Source: FEN-1139 sp038207155
GTDB lineage: Bacteria; Myxococcota_A; Polyangia; Polyangiales; Polyangiaceae
Reading direction: 5' to 3'
Assembly (NCBI GenBank): GCA_038207155.1
Contig: JBBRAB010000013.1
Location: 54,259 to 118,258, forward strand
DNA length: 64,000 bases
The number at the start of each line of letters is the position of its first letter. Position 1 is the stretch's first letter. A program made the position numbers and the translations under genes. Shown here piece by piece: positions 29,474-37,171 of this stretch. A model generated the notes under the pieces. The model was not told the DNA's origin, searched no databases, and saw only the letters and a program-made list of their open reading frames with translations.

Positions 29474-29633
29474 GCACCGATCGCCTCGCAGCCAAGCCCG
29501 CTGGTACGGAGGCCCTGGAGGCGGCAGGTACGACTTCCGCGGCAGGCACTACAGCCCGCGCCTGGGCGCATTCTTCCAAGCTGCTGATCAATCAGTACCG
29601 GAGGTCTCTTGGCGAACCTGCAGAGCGACTTGA
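29469..29633 (+). pseudogene. Possible Rhs/YD-repeat core remnant
   Basis: An open segment with no start codon encodes RWYGGPGGGRYDFRGRHYSP and then RLGAFFQAADQS, ending at TGA 29631. This resembles the conserved end of the Rhs core (Y-x-x-R-x-Y-D-P-R-x-G-R-F). It is too short to be a gene and lies against the start of the nucleotidyltransferase gene. The assignment rests on that one motif. Confidence 0.4.
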
Positions 29634-30103
29634 ACGAGTTTGTCACGTTGCTGATCTCGTGGAGCGTTGAGTATCTCATCGTCGGCGGGTACGCCGTCGC
29701 GTTCCACGGTCATCCTCGTTTCACGGGCGATATCGCCTTTCTGGTGCGTGCAACACCCGATAATGCCCAGCGTCTCTTGCATGTCTTGCACGAATTTGGT
29801 TTCGGTAGCGTGAGCTTTTCGGTTGAGGACCTGACGACCGAGGGGCGCGTCGTGCAGCTTGGGCGACCACCAAACCGTATCGATCTCCTGACAAGCATTT
29901 CCCGAGTGACATTCGACGAAGCTTGGGCAGGTCGTGTCAGCGGAAGTCTTGGAGAGCATCGAGTTGACTTCCTGGGCTGGGACGCCCTCATACAGAATAA
30001 GACCGTCACTGGTCGCGACAAGGATCGCGCTGATGTAGCGAAACTCCTGTCGAGCGCGGCATCTCGCAAAGTTGCTGACTCACGCTTACAGACCGTCGAG
30101 TAG
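29609..30103 (+). CDS. Nucleotidyltransferase-fold protein with altered catalytic motif
   Basis: 164 residues from a TTG start preceded by GGAGG. The fold is indicated by YLIVGGYAVAFHG (residues 22-34), a following D41-I-A43 where the family usually has DxD, a third acidic residue in NRIDLL, and the C-terminal GRDKDRADVAKLL typical of AbiEii/MNT-like proteins. The second catalytic Asp is replaced by Ala (GCC in place of GAC), so nucleotide transfer may be lost. Relatives include toxin-antitoxin nucleotidyltransferases, but no partner gene is visible here. Its surroundings are repeat-rich and accessory-like. Confidence 0.75.
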   Translation: MANLQSDLNEFVTLLISWSVEYLIVGGYAVAFHGHPRFTGDIAFLVRATPDNAQRLLHVLHEFGFGSVSFSVEDLTTEGRVVQLGRPPNRIDLLTSISRVTFDEAWAGRVSGSLGEHRVDFLGWDALIQNKTVTGRDKDRADVAKLLSSAASRKVADSRLQTVE

Positions 30104-30114
30104 CTGCCGCCGGA

Positions 30115-30231
30115 TGGGACTGTGCATTCCCTTTCCGCGCGCAGCTTGCATGACACCGAGCGAGTGCTCACGAGTCGTACAACGTCGACGAAGTGGCGGG
30201 GAAGGTGCGCGCTTTGGCATGCACAGTCCCA
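30115..30231. repeat. 13-bp perfect inverted repeat bounding a 117-bp element
   Basis: TGGGACTGTGCAT at 30115-30127 and its complement at 30219-30231; the similarity extends weakly outward on both sides. The 91 bp between holds no gene. It could be a miniature transposable element or a large hairpin. The next 75 bp to the lgt terminator hold C-rich direct repeats (CCCCCGAGTCCGT twice). Confidence 0.65.
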
Positions 30232-30348
30232 CCCGACAGCAAGCCCCAAATCATCAGCCCCAGCGACTGAGCCCCCCGTCCCCCGAGTCCGTCCCCCGAG
30301 TCCGTCCCCCGCAACAGCACCCAGTAACAGTCCCCAGAAATCCAGAAA

Positions 30349-30386
30349 CCCCCTGAAATCTCGCCGGTCTGGCGGTTCTCAGGGGG
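30349..30386 (-). terminator. Rho-independent terminator of lgt
   Basis: Arms CCCCCTGA (30349-30356) and TCAGGGGG (30379-30386) with an inner GC-rich part. On the minus strand it is followed by TTTCT. It lies 25 bp after the lgt stop. Confidence 0.75.
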
Positions 30387-30410
30387 CTTCCAGCAACCGG
30401 TCTCTGCGAC

Positions 30411-31397
30411 CTAGTCCTCGTTCTTTTCGTCTTCCTTACGCGCCTGCTCGCGCACGAGCGCTTTGCGTTCTTCCGCGCTGAGCGTGAACTCCGCGTCGAC
30501 ATCGGCATCATGAGCGAGTGCGTGTGGGGCGGGTGCTGCGCCTTGCGCGGTGGGCTCTGCCGGTGGCTCGTCGACTTCGTCATGTGCCCAGCCCGCCGGG
30601 ACGCGCTTCCGAAGCGCGAGGATGACTCCCACGATCCCGAGCAGCACCAGGGGCGCGCTGAGCATCTGACCCATGGTGGGACCACCAACATGCTCAAGCG
30701 CTTCAACTTGTCGCTCCTTGAAGAACTCGATGCCCATGCGGCCACCGAAATAGACCACGAAGAACGTCGAGATCAGCAGACCTCGCGGGCGCTTCTCGCG
30801 TCCTGCCCAACGATCGACCAGATAGAGCGTGAGCAGTACGACGAGCCCGAGCACAGCCTCGTAGACCTGACTGGGGTGACGGTAGGGCGCATCGACCAGG
30901 TGGTCGTAGCGAGGAAAGCGCACGCCCCAGGTCTGATCCGTCGGGCGCCCGACGATCTCGGAATTGAAGAAATTGCCGATGCGGACGAGGCAAGCTCCGA
31001 GAGCGGCGGAGAAGGAGAATCGGTCGGCACCTTCGAGGAAGGTCACGCCCTTGCGGCGCGTGTACAGCCACATCGCGACAACCAAGCCGGCCACGGCTCC
31101 GTGGCTCGAGAGGCCACCTGTCCAAATCTTGAGTACCCAGAGCGGGTCTTCGAGCGCCTTCTGGTAGTCGTAGAATACGACGTGACCGAGGCGCGCGCCG
31201 ATCAACACCGCCAGTACTCCGTACACGAAGAAATCGCTGGCGTCCTGCTCTTCACCGCCACCGCGCTCAATCTGCCAGCGCAGGAACTGGTAGCCACCGA
31301 GGAATACGGCGACGAAGATCAGGCTGTAGTACCGGAGCTCGTAAAAGCTCCCAAGATGAAAGATGGCGGGATCGAGATCCCAAGTGAACTTCGGCAC
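30411..31397 (-). CDS. lgt: Prolipoprotein diacylglyceryl transferase
   Basis: 328 residues from a GTG start with AGGTG upstream. Seven membrane helices are predicted. Key residues: His99 in GGLSSHGAVAG, Arg139 and Asn142 in RIGNFFNSEIVGRPT (the Lgt signature), corresponding to H103 and R143 of E. coli. It transfers diacylglycerol from phosphatidylglycerol to the lipobox Cys, and so acts on the many lipoproteins encoded nearby. A 55-residue acidic/charged tail (from about 270) is longer than in typical Lgt. Confidence 0.96.
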   Translation of the reverse strand: MPKFTWDLDPAIFHLGSFYELRYYSLIFVAVFLGGYQFLRWQIERGGGEEQDASDFFVYGVLAVLIGARLGHVVFYDYQKALEDPLWVLKIWTGGLSSHGAVAGLVVAMWLYTRRKGVTFLEGADRFSFSAALGACLVRIGNFFNSEIVGRPTDQTWGVRFPRYDHLVDAPYRHPSQVYEAVLGLVVLLTLYLVDRWAGREKRPRGLLISTFFVVYFGGRMGIEFFKERQVEALEHVGGPTMGQMLSAPLVLLGIVGVILALRKRVPAGWAHDEVDEPPAEPTAQGAAPAPHALAHDADVDAEFTLSAEERKALVREQARKEDEKNED

Positions 31398-31675
31398 GCG
31401 GCACCTGTGCGGGTGGGCACCTCGCGCTCGGGCTCCGAACGTGAGGCAGTGGGGTTACCGGGCGTTGGCGCCACGGCGGCGCGTAACATAGCCGAAAGAT
31501 CCCCCGAGAACAGTCGTCCCGAGCGGGGGCGTCCGCCACGCCGCACCAACCCAAAATCGGAGCGGTGCTTGCGCCAGGAACAGGGGTCTCGGCTAACCGT
31601 TCGGCTGACCGTGATTCGAATGGACTCGGTCGCGCTACCGCGAGCGGCAACCCGGTCCGAATGACTCAGGCCGAT

Positions 31676-32548
31676 TCAGGGCTCGTCCGTGAGAAACGCG
31701 CGCTCGCGCTCATATTTGCGTTCGAGACCCAGCAGGGCGTTGAGGTCGGGGAACTGGGCCATGCGGTCTGAGCAGGTTGCCGTGGCCCCCTCGCGCCGCA
31801 GCGTCGCGAACAGCTCCCGCAGGGCATGAGTCACGGCAAGCAGGCCAGAGACAGGGACGGCCACCAGCGAGTAGCCGAGCTGGTAGAGGGCGTCAGCGGT
31901 CAGCAGAGGGGTCTTGCCCTGCTCGACCATATTGGCGACGAGCACGACATCGGTCACCCGCGCGCGGATCAGCTCAAGCTCGTCGACGCTGCGAGGGGCC
32001 TCGACGAACACGGCATCGGCGCCAGCGTCGCGGTAGCGCAAGGCTCGCTCGATCGCCTGCTCGAGCCCGACGGCCGCGATGGCATCGGTGCGCGCAGTTA
32101 CGTGAAAATCAGCGCCACTTCGCGCTTCAAGAGCCGCCTTCAGCTTGGGCAGATACTCTGCGACGGTCACGACACGCTTGCGCTCCATGTGGCCACAGCG
32201 CTTTGGAAACACCTGGTCCTCGAGAAAGCAACCGGCGGCGCCGACTGCGACCAGGCTCTGCACGGTGCGCTCGACATTGAAGGGGCCGCCGTACCCCGTG
32301 TCGATGTCGATAATCAACGGAATGTCGACCGCGGCACAAAGCCGCTGCGCGGCGTCGACCATCTGCGTCTGCGTGATCAGACCAAAGTCTGGCTCACCGA
32401 GCAGCGACGCTGAGAGCCCATAGCCCGAGAGGAACGCCATCTCAAAGCCCGCTTCGGCGGCCAGCTGGGCGGAAACTCCGTCCCAGATCCCTGGACCGAC
32501 CAACGGACGAGGCTGCTTGAGAAGCTCATGAATGCTTCGGCGGGTCAC
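31676..32548 (-). CDS. Isocitrate lyase/PEP-mutase-family lyase (oxaloacetate decarboxylase or methylisocitrate-lyase-like)
   Basis: 290 residues from a GTG start. The barrel shows GIWDGVSAQLAAEAGFEMAF at the N-terminus, metal-binding DIDTGYGG (81-88), and the active-site loop K116-R-C-G-H120. KRCGH (in place of KKCGH) is typical of the 2,3-dimethylmalate/methylisocitrate lyase group. The reaction is C-C bond cleavage of a 2-hydroxy or 2-oxo acid with Mg2+, but the substrate cannot be fixed from sequence. It is divergent from thiC. Confidence 0.85.
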   Translation of the reverse strand: MTRRSIHELLKQPRPLVGPGIWDGVSAQLAAEAGFEMAFLSGYGLSASLLGEPDFGLITQTQMVDAAQRLCAAVDIPLIIDIDTGYGGPFNVERTVQSLVAVGAAGCFLEDQVFPKRCGHMERKRVVTVAEYLPKLKAALEARSGADFHVTARTDAIAAVGLEQAIERALRYRDAGADAVFVEAPRSVDELELIRARVTDVVLVANMVEQGKTPLLTADALYQLGYSLVAVPVSGLLAVTHALRELFATLRREGATATCSDRMAQFPDLNALLGLERKYERERAFLTDEP

Positions 32549-32705
32549 CGGGCTTGCGTAGCATTTTCGGCGTCATTGGGCCGCAATCGTCCTGCTTGGG
32601 GGGACACGACGACGCCGGCAAGCCGAACCGCCGAGCGAGCTGGCCCGGGGTTGGGGGCAAATTGCACACTGGGCAAGTCGAGTTCACGTAGCTAGAGTTG
32701 CCGGG

Positions 32706-32789
32706 TCGCTCGGGGCGCCGGGTCCATCGGACCCAGCTGAGAAGAACCCGCGGAACCTGATCCGGCTAACACCGGCGTAGGGAAGCGGT
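32706..32789 (+). promoter_or_regulatory. TPP riboswitch (THI box)
   Basis: The aptamer has all conserved parts: CGGGGCGCC at the 5' side, CAGCTGAGA (32734-32742), AACCTGATCCGG (32754-32765), and CTAACACCGGCGTAGGGAAG (32766-32785). It stands 45 bp above thiC, the classic target for feedback by thiamine pyrophosphate. Confidence 0.95.
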
Positions 32790-32805
32790 GTCGGCCCCGG
32801 CGTTG

Positions 32806-32828
32806 CTCCGCTCGATGCTTTTTCGGAG
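32806..32828 (+). promoter_or_regulatory. Candidate Shine-Dalgarno-sequestering hairpin of thiC
   Basis: CTCCG (32806-32810) can pair with CGGAG (32824-32828), which is the thiC ribosome binding site 6 bases before ATG. This would make the riboswitch act on translation. No U-tract terminator is visible between aptamer and gene. Confidence 0.55.
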
Positions 32829-32833
32829 AACCT

Positions 32834-34606
32834 ATGGCCCAGCCGACTCTTCCCCTACGTGGGGCACTCAATCCTTCGACGCAGCGTGATGGTACCAACC
32901 CTGGTTCCTTTGCCAACGCTCCTGACATCGGTGGGGTCTACGCCTACTCCTCGCCGGACACCCCCGGCATGCCGGAACCGAGTAGCAAGTCCGCCTGGGA
33001 TTTTCTGCCTGAGGGCTGGGTTCGCAGCGGCCAGTTTGCGACCGCCCCCGCAGGCTTTGTGCCTGTCACGCAGCTTGAGCATGCTCGTCTGGGAGTGATC
33101 ACTTCTGAGATGAAGCGAGTGGCCGAGCGCGAGCCCCACCTGACGCCCGAGCAGGTTCGCGATGAGATCGCCGCGGGGCGCCTGATCATTCCGGCCAATC
33201 GCGTCCACCTCGGTTATCGCCTCGATCCGACCGCCATCGGTCGAGCCTCGAAGACCAAGGTCAACGCCAACATGGGCGCTTCCCCATTGGCTTCGAGCAC
33301 CGATGAGGAAGTCGAAAAGCTCGAGTGGTCCGTGCGTTGGGGAGCGGACACCGTGATGGATCTGTCCACCGGTGGAGACATCGACGGCTGTCGCGACGCA
33401 ATCATTCGCGCCTCGACGGTGCCCATCGGCACGGTTCCAATCTACGCGATGATCGTCGGTCGCAAGCTCGAGGACCTTGATTTTGAGACGATCCTCGCGA
33501 GTCTGCGGTTCCAGGCCGAGCAGGGCGTGGACTATTTCACGATTCACGCGGGCCTCTTGCGGGCGCATCTGCCGCTCGTGCAGCGCCGCCTGATTGGTAT
33601 CGTCAGCCGCGGTGGCTCGCTGCTCGCCAAGTGGATGCTCACGCACCACGCCGAAAACCCGATGTACACCCTGTTTGAGCGCATCTGCGACGTGATGCGT
33701 GAGTTCGACGTGGCCTTCTCGCTGGGCGACGCTCTGCGCCCGGGAGGTCTCGCTGATGCCTCGGACGAAGCGCAGCTGGCCGAGCTCACGACGCTTGGCG
33801 AGCTGACCGAGCGCGCCTGGCGCAAGGGATGCCAGGTGATGATCGAAGGCCCTGGTCACATGCCGTTTGACCAGATCGAATACAACATGAAGCTGGAGCG
33901 CCAGCTTTGTCACGGGGCTCCCTTCTACGTGCTTGGGCCACTCGTGACGGACGTGTTTCCCGGTTACGATCACATCACGAGCTGCATCGGTGCCACCGCT
34001 GCGGCCTATCACGGGGCGTCGATGCTCTGCTATGTCACGCCCAAAGAGCATTTGGGTTTGCCAAAGCGTGATGACGTCAAGCAGGGCTGCGTCGCGTATA
34101 AAATCGCAGCGCATGCGGCTGACGTGGCGCTCGGCATCCCCGGTACACGCGACTGGGACGACGAGCTGACCAAGGCTCGCGCGGCCCTGAACTGGGACCG
34201 GCATTTCGAGCTCGCGTTCGACACCGACACGGCGCGCGCGCTGCACGACGAGGATCTCGACGTCGACACGGACTTTTGCGCCATGTGCGGGCACGACTGG
34301 TGTGCGGTGCGCATCTCCAAGGAGATCCAAGAGTTCTCGAGCGGCAAGGCGAGCGGGTTTGAGCGCGGGATCGCGACCTCATCTCCCGCGCTTAATAACG
34401 ACCAGCGCGCGATCCTCGAGCAGCGCGGGATCCTCCCCGCCGAAGAGCTGGTGCGGCTCGCCACGAAGACTCGGCGAGCGGTGGGAGCCGGCAAGGGAAC
34501 CAAGGCCGGCTGCCATTCGGATCTCTCGCCCGAGGAAATCGCGCAAAAGCTCCAGGACGAAAAGCTCGTCAAGCTGCGCGTCTCGCCCTCGACCGACGGA
34601 AACTGA
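32834..34606 (+). CDS. thiC: Phosphomethylpyrimidine synthase ThiC
   Basis: 590 residues. A radical SAM enzyme that turns aminoimidazole ribotide into hydroxymethylpyrimidine phosphate for thiamine. NANMGASPLASS and the run MDLSTGGDI are conserved substrate-site segments, and EGPGHMPFDQIEYNM follows. The iron-sulfur ligands are C482-A-M-C485-x4-C490. In E. coli this motif lies nearer the C-terminus; here about 100 further residues follow, ending in a Lys/Asp-rich helix. The gene has the GGAGA site and an upstream TPP riboswitch. Confidence 0.98.
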   Translation: MAQPTLPLRGALNPSTQRDGTNPGSFANAPDIGGVYAYSSPDTPGMPEPSSKSAWDFLPEGWVRSGQFATAPAGFVPVTQLEHARLGVITSEMKRVAEREPHLTPEQVRDEIAAGRLIIPANRVHLGYRLDPTAIGRASKTKVNANMGASPLASSTDEEVEKLEWSVRWGADTVMDLSTGGDIDGCRDAIIRASTVPIGTVPIYAMIVGRKLEDLDFETILASLRFQAEQGVDYFTIHAGLLRAHLPLVQRRLIGIVSRGGSLLAKWMLTHHAENPMYTLFERICDVMREFDVAFSLGDALRPGGLADASDEAQLAELTTLGELTERAWRKGCQVMIEGPGHMPFDQIEYNMKLERQLCHGAPFYVLGPLVTDVFPGYDHITSCIGATAAAYHGASMLCYVTPKEHLGLPKRDDVKQGCVAYKIAAHAADVALGIPGTRDWDDELTKARAALNWDRHFELAFDTDTARALHDEDLDVDTDFCAMCGHDWCAVRISKEIQEFSSGKASGFERGIATSSPALNNDQRAILEQRGILPAEELVRLATKTRRAVGAGKGTKAGCHSDLSPEEIAQKLQDEKLVKLRVSPSTDGN

Positions 34607-34622
34607 GCAACGTTGCGACGTG

Positions 34623-34653
34623 CCTGCCCGCGGAGTCCACGGCCGCGGGCAGG
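34623..34653 (+). terminator. Perfect 11-bp hairpin after thiC
   Basis: CCTGCCCGCGG (34623-34633) and CCGCGGGCAGG (34643-34653), 17 bp past the thiC stop. It lacks a T-tract. The rest of the 322-bp gap to the next gene (34654-34928) shows no gene or RNA; the last 60 bp should hold the promoter of the lipoprotein gene. Confidence 0.5.
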
Positions 34654-34928
34654 GGCTCGTCGACGGGGCTGGGGCAACACTGCGAGACGCGTCACACGGA
34701 CGGGGTCAGCGCTGACGCGATGTGACGCCGAGTTACGCTTGTTCACAGACTGTCGGGCCGGGATGACAGTGCTGTCCTGGGCGCTTGGCGATCTCAGCCT
34801 CGCGCACGGACGAGGATCGCCCCAAATAGCAGCGGAATTAGGCCGTTTTCTCCAAACAGTTCCCAGCTGACAAAAGCCTTTCCGCCCGGCACGCACCTTG
34901 CTTTAGACTGCCGGTCGGAGAACAGATC

Positions 34929-35642
34929 ATGAAAACACAGGGGTTCTGGGTCATTGGGTTGGTTGCGCTGGCTGCTGTTGGTTGCCGTGACACCGTAGAG
35001 TCAACTGACATCCGCACCTCTGGGGTCTACCCGGACATGGCGGTGACTTCGACGGGCGATGGATCCGCGAGGGCCGAGGTGCATCTCACCGTTGGTGGCC
35101 CGACCGGCACCGACATGGAACTGAAGTCGCCCGACAAGCTCGTGGTCACCGCTGGCAAGAGCGAGGTGACACTGACCAAGAGCGGTGTTTTCTATCAGGG
35201 AGACATCAACGTTGACGCGGCCGGCACTGAGTTCGTGTTCGCGTTCGATCGCGGAGCCAACGACGACAGCGCGAGCGATAGCCGCGTGACCATGCCGGAG
35301 GCGTTCGACCTGGCCGGCGTGACCTCGAAGACGATTGTCTCTCGTAGCAAGTCGGTGACCGTGACCTGGACCAAGGCCAAGGCTCCGAAGTCTGATGACG
35401 AGATGAGCTACAAGGTCGATGGCGACTGCCTCTTCATGAAGACGGGCTCGGTTGACGATGTCGGCGCACTGCTCCTTGATTCCGGCAAGGTTGACGCGAC
35501 CAGCTCGGGCGCCAAGGAGACCTGCCTCGTCAAGCTGTGCGTCGACCGCCTGCGTCACGGCACGCGCGATGCGAAGTTCACCGAGGGCGGCAAGGTGCGC
35601 GCCATTCAGCATCGCTGCATCGAGTTCCAGTCCGCACCCTGA
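34929..35642 (+). CDS. Hypothetical lipoprotein
   Basis: 237 residues. The signal peptide FWVIGLVALAAVGC ends in a clear lipobox (AVGC at residues 16-19). The mature part is Thr/Ser/Asp-rich with regular beta strands, like an immunoglobulin-like or beta-sandwich domain. Four further Cys lie in the second half (GDC, ETC, KLC, HRC), enough for two disulfides. No family is recognised. It stands alone, with its own terminator at 35773-35802. Confidence 0.72.
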   Translation: MKTQGFWVIGLVALAAVGCRDTVESTDIRTSGVYPDMAVTSTGDGSARAEVHLTVGGPTGTDMELKSPDKLVVTAGKSEVTLTKSGVFYQGDINVDAAGTEFVFAFDRGANDDSASDSRVTMPEAFDLAGVTSKTIVSRSKSVTVTWTKAKAPKSDDEMSYKVDGDCLFMKTGSVDDVGALLLDSGKVDATSSGAKETCLVKLCVDRLRHGTRDAKFTEGGKVRAIQHRCIEFQSAP

Positions 35643-35681
35643 GCGAGTTCATGCAGCTCACTCCCACGGGCAAATGCCCAG

Positions 35682-35789
35682 GGTTTGAGCGACAAACTGT
35701 GAGCCCCCTGTTGCGAATCGTGGCGCGCTACACCCCTCCACGCGGCATGGCTGGTTTGAGCGACAGACTGTGAGCCCCCTGTTGCGAAT
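35682..35789. repeat. 37-bp direct repeat, 71-bp period, at a terminator
   Basis: Near-identical copies at 35682-35718 and 35753-35789 (one mismatch seen). Both carry AGCCCCCTG, the 5' arm of the terminator, but only the second copy has the matching 3' arm, so the first is an incomplete duplicate. Confidence 0.85.
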
Positions 35790-35802
35790 GCGGCAGGGGG
35801 CT
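35773..35802 (+). terminator. Rho-independent-type terminator
   Basis: AGCCCCCTG (35773-35781) pairs with CAGGGGGCT (35794-35802), followed by TGCTT. It ends the lipoprotein gene and lies 44 bp from the convergent RCC1 gene stop, so it may work in both directions. Confidence 0.65.
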
Positions 35803-35845
35803 TGCTTATGCGCGCTCCTGTCGCAGCGGCGTCACCGCTCTCTCG

Positions 35846-37171
35846 CTAGGGGAATACGACGATGGTAGGCTGCTCCCGCGGCGCGAAATCCCCGCTGCCG
35901 AGCTGCCCCGAATAGTTATCACCCCAGCAAGCCACCTGTCCGTTGTCGCGGGCGGCGCAACGGTGACGATCCCCTGCTGCGGCACGGACCCAGCCAGGGC
36001 CTGCTTCAACGCGTTGCGGGAAGACCAGATCCGTTTGGTCTGGGATGCCGTTGGAGTTGGCAACCCCGCCCCATTGCCATAGCGCCCCGTCGGTAGTGGT
36101 CCCGACCACAAAGAAGTCGCCAAGATCGAGCCAGGCCCATTTGCGCAGGCCAAGCACGCGGGTCGGTGCCGTCCGTGAATCGAAGTCGCCCACGCCGAGC
36201 TGACCATCAGCATTGTCGCCCCAACACCAGGCATCTTTGTTGGGTGCAATCGCGCAGGTCGAGTTGCCTCCGGCCGAGAGCGCGACGAAGGGCCCGCCTG
36301 GTACGCGTTGTGGGGTCGATGAACTGGCTGGGCTTGTGGTTCCGAGTTGGCCGCGATGATTACTGCCCCAGCAGTAGATCGTTCCATTTCCCGTAAGCGC
36401 GCAGCTATGCGCGGTTCCCACGGTAATGGCTTGGAGCTGCTTGAGACCAGCGACGGCAAGCGGGGTCGTGCTGCTTGCCAGTTCCCCTTGACCGAGTTGC
36501 CCGGTGGAGCCGTCGCCCCAGCAGTACGCCTCATGGGTGAGCGTGATGGCGCAACCGTGTGACGCGCCGACCGCGACATGGGCGACGGGTTGCTTGAGTT
36601 TGCTTGGGATCGGTGCGTAACGATCGTCAAGATCCCCCGTGCCGAGTGCTCCGGTACGATTGCTTCCCCAGCACAGCAGGTTTCCGTCGCTGCGCACGGC
36701 GCAGTGGGGTTCGCCTCCGTGAGTGCTGATCTCACTCCAACGCGCAGTCGGTGAGATGCGGAGCGGTATTGGCTGCTGCGCGACCGAGCCGTTCGGCGAG
36801 GCGATCCAAGGCGCGCCCCAACAGAACAGGTTCCCATCCGCGGTGAGTGAGCAGGAGGACGACGCCCCCGCCTGGATTGCGAGCCCCGGCGGCGCGCTGA
36901 TACATTGGGCTGCGATGCACGAATGTTTGGGCCAATCGCAGCCGCTGTCGCAGGGCACGGGGGGCTTTTCGGCGCCGCCCGCGCTGCCTCCCGAGGCTCC
37001 CCCGTCGTGCTTGCCACCGGTGGCAGAATCGCCCCCGCCGCCGAGTGGCGGTCGACCCGCGGAGCCCGCATTGCCTGCAGTCGACTCACTGCGCGCGGCC
37101 ACTAGTTCAAGCCGTGAACAGCTGAGCTGAGTCAACGCGAGCAACCACCAGATTTGTTGACGTTGCATCAT
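35846..37171 (-). CDS. RCC1-repeat lipoprotein with paired cysteines
   Basis: 441 residues. The signal peptide IWWLLALTQLSC ends in a lipobox (QLSC). A Gly/Ala/Ser-rich linker is followed by a beta-propeller of about six to seven RCC1-type repeats of the form GxxxxCAL...GxLxCWGxNxxGQLG. Each of six repeats has a Cys pair (such as SCAL with YCWG), which probably forms a disulfide within the blade. RCC1 propellers bind proteins; the partner is unknown. It is the last gene of the FecR-sigma operon, overlapping the preceding gene by 4 bp. Confidence 0.88.
   Translation of the reverse strand: MMQRQQIWWLLALTQLSCSRLELVAARSESTAGNAGSAGRPPLGGGGDSATGGKHDGGASGGSAGGAEKPPVPCDSGCDWPKHSCIAAQCISAPPGLAIQAGASSSCSLTADGNLFCWGAPWIASPNGSVAQQPIPLRISPTARWSEISTHGGEPHCAVRSDGNLLCWGSNRTGALGTGDLDDRYAPIPSKLKQPVAHVAVGASHGCAITLTHEAYCWGDGSTGQLGQGELASSTTPLAVAGLKQLQAITVGTAHSCALTGNGTIYCWGSNHRGQLGTTSPASSSTPQRVPGGPFVALSAGGNSTCAIAPNKDAWCWGDNADGQLGVGDFDSRTAPTRVLGLRKWAWLDLGDFFVVGTTTDGALWQWGGVANSNGIPDQTDLVFPQRVEAGPGWVRAAAGDRHRCAARDNGQVACWGDNYSGQLGSGDFAPREQPTIVVFP

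Noticed and set aside
30510..31664. 384-codon plus-strand frame over lgt
   Set aside because: Lgt on the minus strand has all signature residues; the opposite frame shows no domain.
32855..34330. 491-codon frame antisense to thiC
   Set aside because: Shadow of thiC, whose cluster motif and riboswitch are clear.
35806..37089. 427-codon frame overlapping the RCC1 gene
   Set aside because: It is in another frame of the same strand. The RCC1 frame has a signal peptide, lipobox and repeats; this one is Arg/Ser/Pro-rich noise.
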